Positions 62,007-64,000 of a stretch of 64,000 nt of DNA are shown here, one piece after another. The translations under genes and the position numbers were made by a program. The notes under the pieces were generated by a model. It saw only the letters and a program-made list of their open reading frames with translations, had not been told where the DNA came from and did not search any database. Each line of letters starts with the position of its first letter. The first letter of the stretch is position 1. Origin of the DNA: Pseudochelatococcus contaminans (lineage in GTDB: Bacteria; Pseudomonadota; Alphaproteobacteria; Rhizobiales; Beijerinckiaceae); assembly GCF_014195635.1 (NCBI RefSeq), contig NZ_JACICC010000002.1, positions 248,001-312,000 of the forward strand. Reading direction: 5' to 3'.

Positions 62007-63428
62007 TTATTCCGCGGCCTTGGCCACGACCACGTCCGCATCGCCTTCGAACGGACGCCCGTTCGTGCGCCAGTAGTCATAGAACTGGGCCAGCGCGGCC
62101 GAAGCCAGGCGGGCGCGGTCATTGTCGGCGCGGCTGGTCAGCATCACCGGAGCCTTGGCGCCGAGCACGAGGCCGGCAGCTTCGGCGCGGCCCACGAAGG
62201 TCAGCTCCTTGGCCAGCATGTTACCGGCTTCAAGGTTCGGCACGACGAGGATTTCCGCCTTGCCGGCCACCAGAGACGTGATGCCCTTCGTGCGCGCGGC
62301 TTCCGTGTCGATGGCGTTGTCCATGGCCAGCGGGCCGTCGACGATGCCGCCACGGATCTGGCCGCGATCGGCCATCTTGGACAGGATCGCCGCGTCGAGC
62401 GTCGACGGGATGTTGACGTTGACCGTCTCCACTGCCGACAGCACACCCACGCGCGGCTGCTTGACCCCGCAGGCGATGGCCAGATCGATGGCGTTCTGCG
62501 TGATGTCGACCTTGGTCACCAGATCAGGCGCGATGTTGATGGCCGCGTCGGAGATGAACAGGAGGTGATCGAGGGTAGGCACGTCCATGACGAAGGTGTG
62601 GCTGATGCGCCGCGAGGTGCGCAGGCCGCCGTCGCGCTTCACCACCTGGCCGAGCAGCTCGTCAGAATGGATGTTGCCCTTCATGATGGCGCGGGCTTCG
62701 CCGGTGTTGATCAGCTCAACCGCCTTGGCGGCGGCGGCACGGTGACCGTCCACCTCGATCAGGCGATAGCCGCTGATGTCGGCGTCGAGTTCGGCGGCAG
62801 CCTTTTCAATGGCGGCGCGCTCACCGATGAGGATCGGAACGATCAGGCCCTTCTGGGCCGACAGAACCGCACCGCCGAGCGAATTGTGGTCGTCGGGCGA
62901 GACGACGGCGGTCGGCAGCGCCGGAAGCTGCGCCGCGCGCGCCACCAGCTTGCCGAAGTGGTCATGCTCGTCGAGGATCAGTTCCGGCAGCGCGTTGGTA
63001 TCGGCCTCAATGCGCTCCAGCGGCACTTCGACCTCGGCGCGGCCTTCGGCCAGCAGGTCGCCGTCGACGCTGGTCACGCGGGTCTCGAAAGTAGCCAGCG
63101 GCTTCTCAAGCTTCTCGGTGCAGCGGACAGAGGCGATGACCTTGTCGCCAAGGCGGACGCGCTTGTGGAACGTCAGGTTCTGCACGCGATAGAGCGTGCC
63201 GGGGCCGGGCAGACGGTTGCCGAGAGCCGCCGAGATCAGCGAGCCGATCCACATGGAAGGGGCGGAAGGCTGTTTGTCTTCGTTGCCGGGCAGGTTGGCG
63301 GGGTTGACGTTACCCGTAACGTGGGCGAACAGGTAGAAATCCTGAGCCGTGGCCGTGCGTTCCACGGAGGCTTCGTCACCCACCTTCAGTTCGTCCCAGG
63401 TGGTGTTGCGAACGGTATTGCTCGACAT
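62007..63428 (-). CDS. pta: MaoC-like / phosphate acetyltransferase fusion
   Basis: A 473-residue two-domain enzyme. Residues about 10-150 are a MaoC-type hot-dog domain (WDELKVGDEASVERTATAQDFYLFAHVTGNVNPAN, then FHKRVRLGDKVIASVRCTEKLE). Residues about 160-473 are a PTA_PTB domain (VPILIGERAAIEKAAAEL, GEARAIMKGNIHSDELLG, RISHTFVMDVPTLDHLLFISDAAINIAPDL, DGPLAMDNAID), which exchanges phosphate and CoA on acetyl or short acyl groups. In active MaoC hydratases the motif reads GDxNPxH; here it is GNVNPAN, with Asn at residues 40 and 45 replacing the catalytic Asp and His. The hydratase name often given to this family is therefore doubtful. It is preceded by a tripled 18-19-bp unit carrying the ribosome-binding site. 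Confidence 0.93.
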   Translation of the reverse strand: MSSNTVRNTTWDELKVGDEASVERTATAQDFYLFAHVTGNVNPANLPGNEDKQPSAPSMWIGSLISAALGNRLPGPGTLYRVQNLTFHKRVRLGDKVIASVRCTEKLEKPLATFETRVTSVDGDLLAEGRAEVEVPLERIEADTNALPELILDEHDHFGKLVARAAQLPALPTAVVSPDDHNSLGGAVLSAQKGLIVPILIGERAAIEKAAAELDADISGYRLIEVDGHRAAAAKAVELINTGEARAIMKGNIHSDELLGQVVKRDGGLRTSRRISHTFVMDVPTLDHLLFISDAAINIAPDLVTKVDITQNAIDLAIACGVKQPRVGVLSAVETVNVNIPSTLDAAILSKMADRGQIRGGIVDGPLAMDNAIDTEAARTKGITSLVAGKAEILVVPNLEAGNMLAKELTFVGRAEAAGLVLGAKAPVMLTSRADNDRARLASAALAQFYDYWRTNGRPFEGDADVVVAKAAE

Positions 63429-63436
63429 CGTTCAAT

Positions 63437-63492
63437 CTCCTTGGGAAAATCCCGCTTCCGGGGACAAATCCCGCTCCTTGGGAAAATCTCCG
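63437..63492. repeat. Three tandem 18-19-bp units forming the leader of the Pta gene
   Basis: Plus-strand units begin at 63437 (CTCCTTGGGAAAATCCCG), 63455 (CTTCCGGGGACAAATCCCG) and 63474 (CTCCTTGGGAAAATCTCCG). On the minus strand each unit ends in AAGGAG or GGAAG, so the ribosome-binding sequence of the Pta gene (AAGGAGATTGAACG before the ATG) is present in about three copies. Confidence 0.8.
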
Positions 63493-63565
63493 GCCCGCCG
63501 CGTGCGGCCAGCCGGAGAAAGGGTTGGAAGGGAGCTTCCCGACGGAAGCCCCCCGAAGGCGAGCA

Positions 63566-64000
63566 TTACTCGGCGGCGGCGACCGCAACCGGCTTTGCGG
63601 GCTTTGCAGCGGCGAAAGCTTCTTCCACTTCCTGCAGCGCGATCAGCGCGGCGGGATCGATTTCCTCACGGGTCGGGCCGGCGATCTCGATGGCGAGATC
63701 GATGGCGCGCTTGCGCTCGGCCGGGTCCTTGATCAGGTCGGGCAGCGTCAGCAGCGCCTGTTCGCGTTCCAGTTCCACGATCACGCTCTGCTCGTGGATG
63801 AGGTGGGCGCGAGCCTGCTCGCTCAGCGTGTCGAACGGCGCGGAGCGGGTCAGGATCTGGGCCGAGCGGGCCAGACGCGTGCGGCGCACGTTGCCGCGAG
63901 CCTGTGCGAGGATGATGAGGATACGCACCACGCCTTCGGCGAAGCCACCCTTGTCCACGCGGGCAAGGATTTCCTGCACTTCCGTACGGGCACGCAGATC
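63566..64000 (-). CDS. DUF3141 family protein, 3' end only
   Basis: The last 144 codons of a gene whose start lies beyond the window. Residues include VDKGGFAEGVVRILIILAQARGNVRRTRLARSAQILTRSAPFDTLSEQARAHLIHEQSVIVELE, an all-helical segment, and an Ala/Val/Lys-rich tail (AKPAKPVAVAAAE). This matches the C-terminal region of DUF3141 proteins as I remember it. Those have an alpha/beta-hydrolase-like PHA synthase-related N-terminal part and are commonly followed by MaoC-Pta and acetate kinase genes, as here. The identification rests on that context and on the C-terminal helices, since the hydrolase part is not visible. Confidence 0.6.
   Translation of the reverse strand, partial: DLRARTEVQEILARVDKGGFAEGVVRILIILAQARGNVRRTRLARSAQILTRSAPFDTLSEQARAHLIHEQSVIVELEREQALLTLPDLIKDPAERKRAIDLAIEIAGPTREEIDPAALIALQEVEEAFAAAKPAKPVAVAAAE

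Noticed and set aside
1-64000. CRISPR array, prophage, insertion sequence, toxin-antitoxin or secretion-system cluster
   Set aside because: No regular spacer-repeat array, transposase, integrase, phage structural gene or defence gene is visible. The direct repeats found are adjacent units without unique spacers.

Overview
This is a GC-rich chromosomal window from an alphaproteobacterium, most likely of the order Hyphomicrobiales (Rhizobiales). The evidence is the gene content: PopZ (DUF2497), DUF3126, DUF2794, a 1610-residue NAD-glutamate dehydrogenase, a zinc-ligand-poor DksA, and a DUF3141 / phosphotransacetylase / acetate kinase cluster. I do not assign a genus. I see no prophage, insertion sequence, CRISPR array or rRNA. 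Almost every base is explained by housekeeping, transport or metabolic genes.

Layout. 1-9.4 kb: valS (partial) and bcp on the minus strand, a giant AsmA/DUF3971-type envelope protein, an Rnk/GreA-fold regulator, tRNA-Asn, tRNA-Cys and pcm. 9.7-12.2 kb: tolC and popZ. 12.3-14.9 kb: a polar amino-acid ABC importer (binding protein and two permeases) with no ATPase gene beside it. 15-20.6 kb: a first cysE, a siderophore-interacting reductase, the Fe-S carrier mrp, an orphan TRAP binding protein, DUF971 and dksA. 20.7-28.2 kb: rsmE, a small secreted protein, ubiA and a four-gene BMP-type (nucleoside-like) ABC importer with 4-nt overlaps. 28.6-33.3 kb: a DUF1007 protein with an EF-hand and an RcnA-like Ni/Co transporter, a second cysE, DUF3126, a small membrane protein and a gamma-carbonic anhydrase.

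33.3-38.3 kb: an HlyD / RbbA / YhhJ-type export operon. 38.5-44 kb: a methyltransferase with a regulatory domain, a FepA-like TonB receptor and the glutamate symporter gltS. 44.1-51.6 kb: a carboxy(nor)spermidine dehydrogenase/decarboxylase pair and the large glutamate dehydrogenase. 52.3-60.5 kb: DUF2794, a Bax-inhibitor-1 homologue, a secreted coiled-coil protein, ybbP-ybbA divergent from tesA, a Tas-like aldo/keto reductase and a YkvA protein. 60.7-64 kb: ackA, a MaoC-Pta fusion and the 3' end of a DUF3141 gene, all on the minus strand.

How the genes work together. Iron handling is spread over the window (FepA-like receptor, siderophore reductase, Mrp), with no siderophore biosynthesis genes. 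Amino-acid nitrogen is represented by GltS, glutamate dehydrogenase and the amino-acid ABC genes. Two serine acetyltransferases feed cysteine synthesis. Pta-AckA interconverts acyl-CoA and acyl-phosphate.

The least ordinary signals are in the DNA between genes. One is a dispersed palindrome family built on TTGCGTTCAA/TTGAACGCAA. The other is a set of 15-19-nt units repeated about three times at gene boundaries, including one set that multiplies a Shine-Dalgarno-like sequence in front of the Pta gene. At the protein level, the MaoC domain of the Pta fusion has lost its Asp-His active-site pair, and the two CysE paralogues differ at the C-terminus and in an active-site-region Glu. I found no convincing new defence or biosynthetic system.
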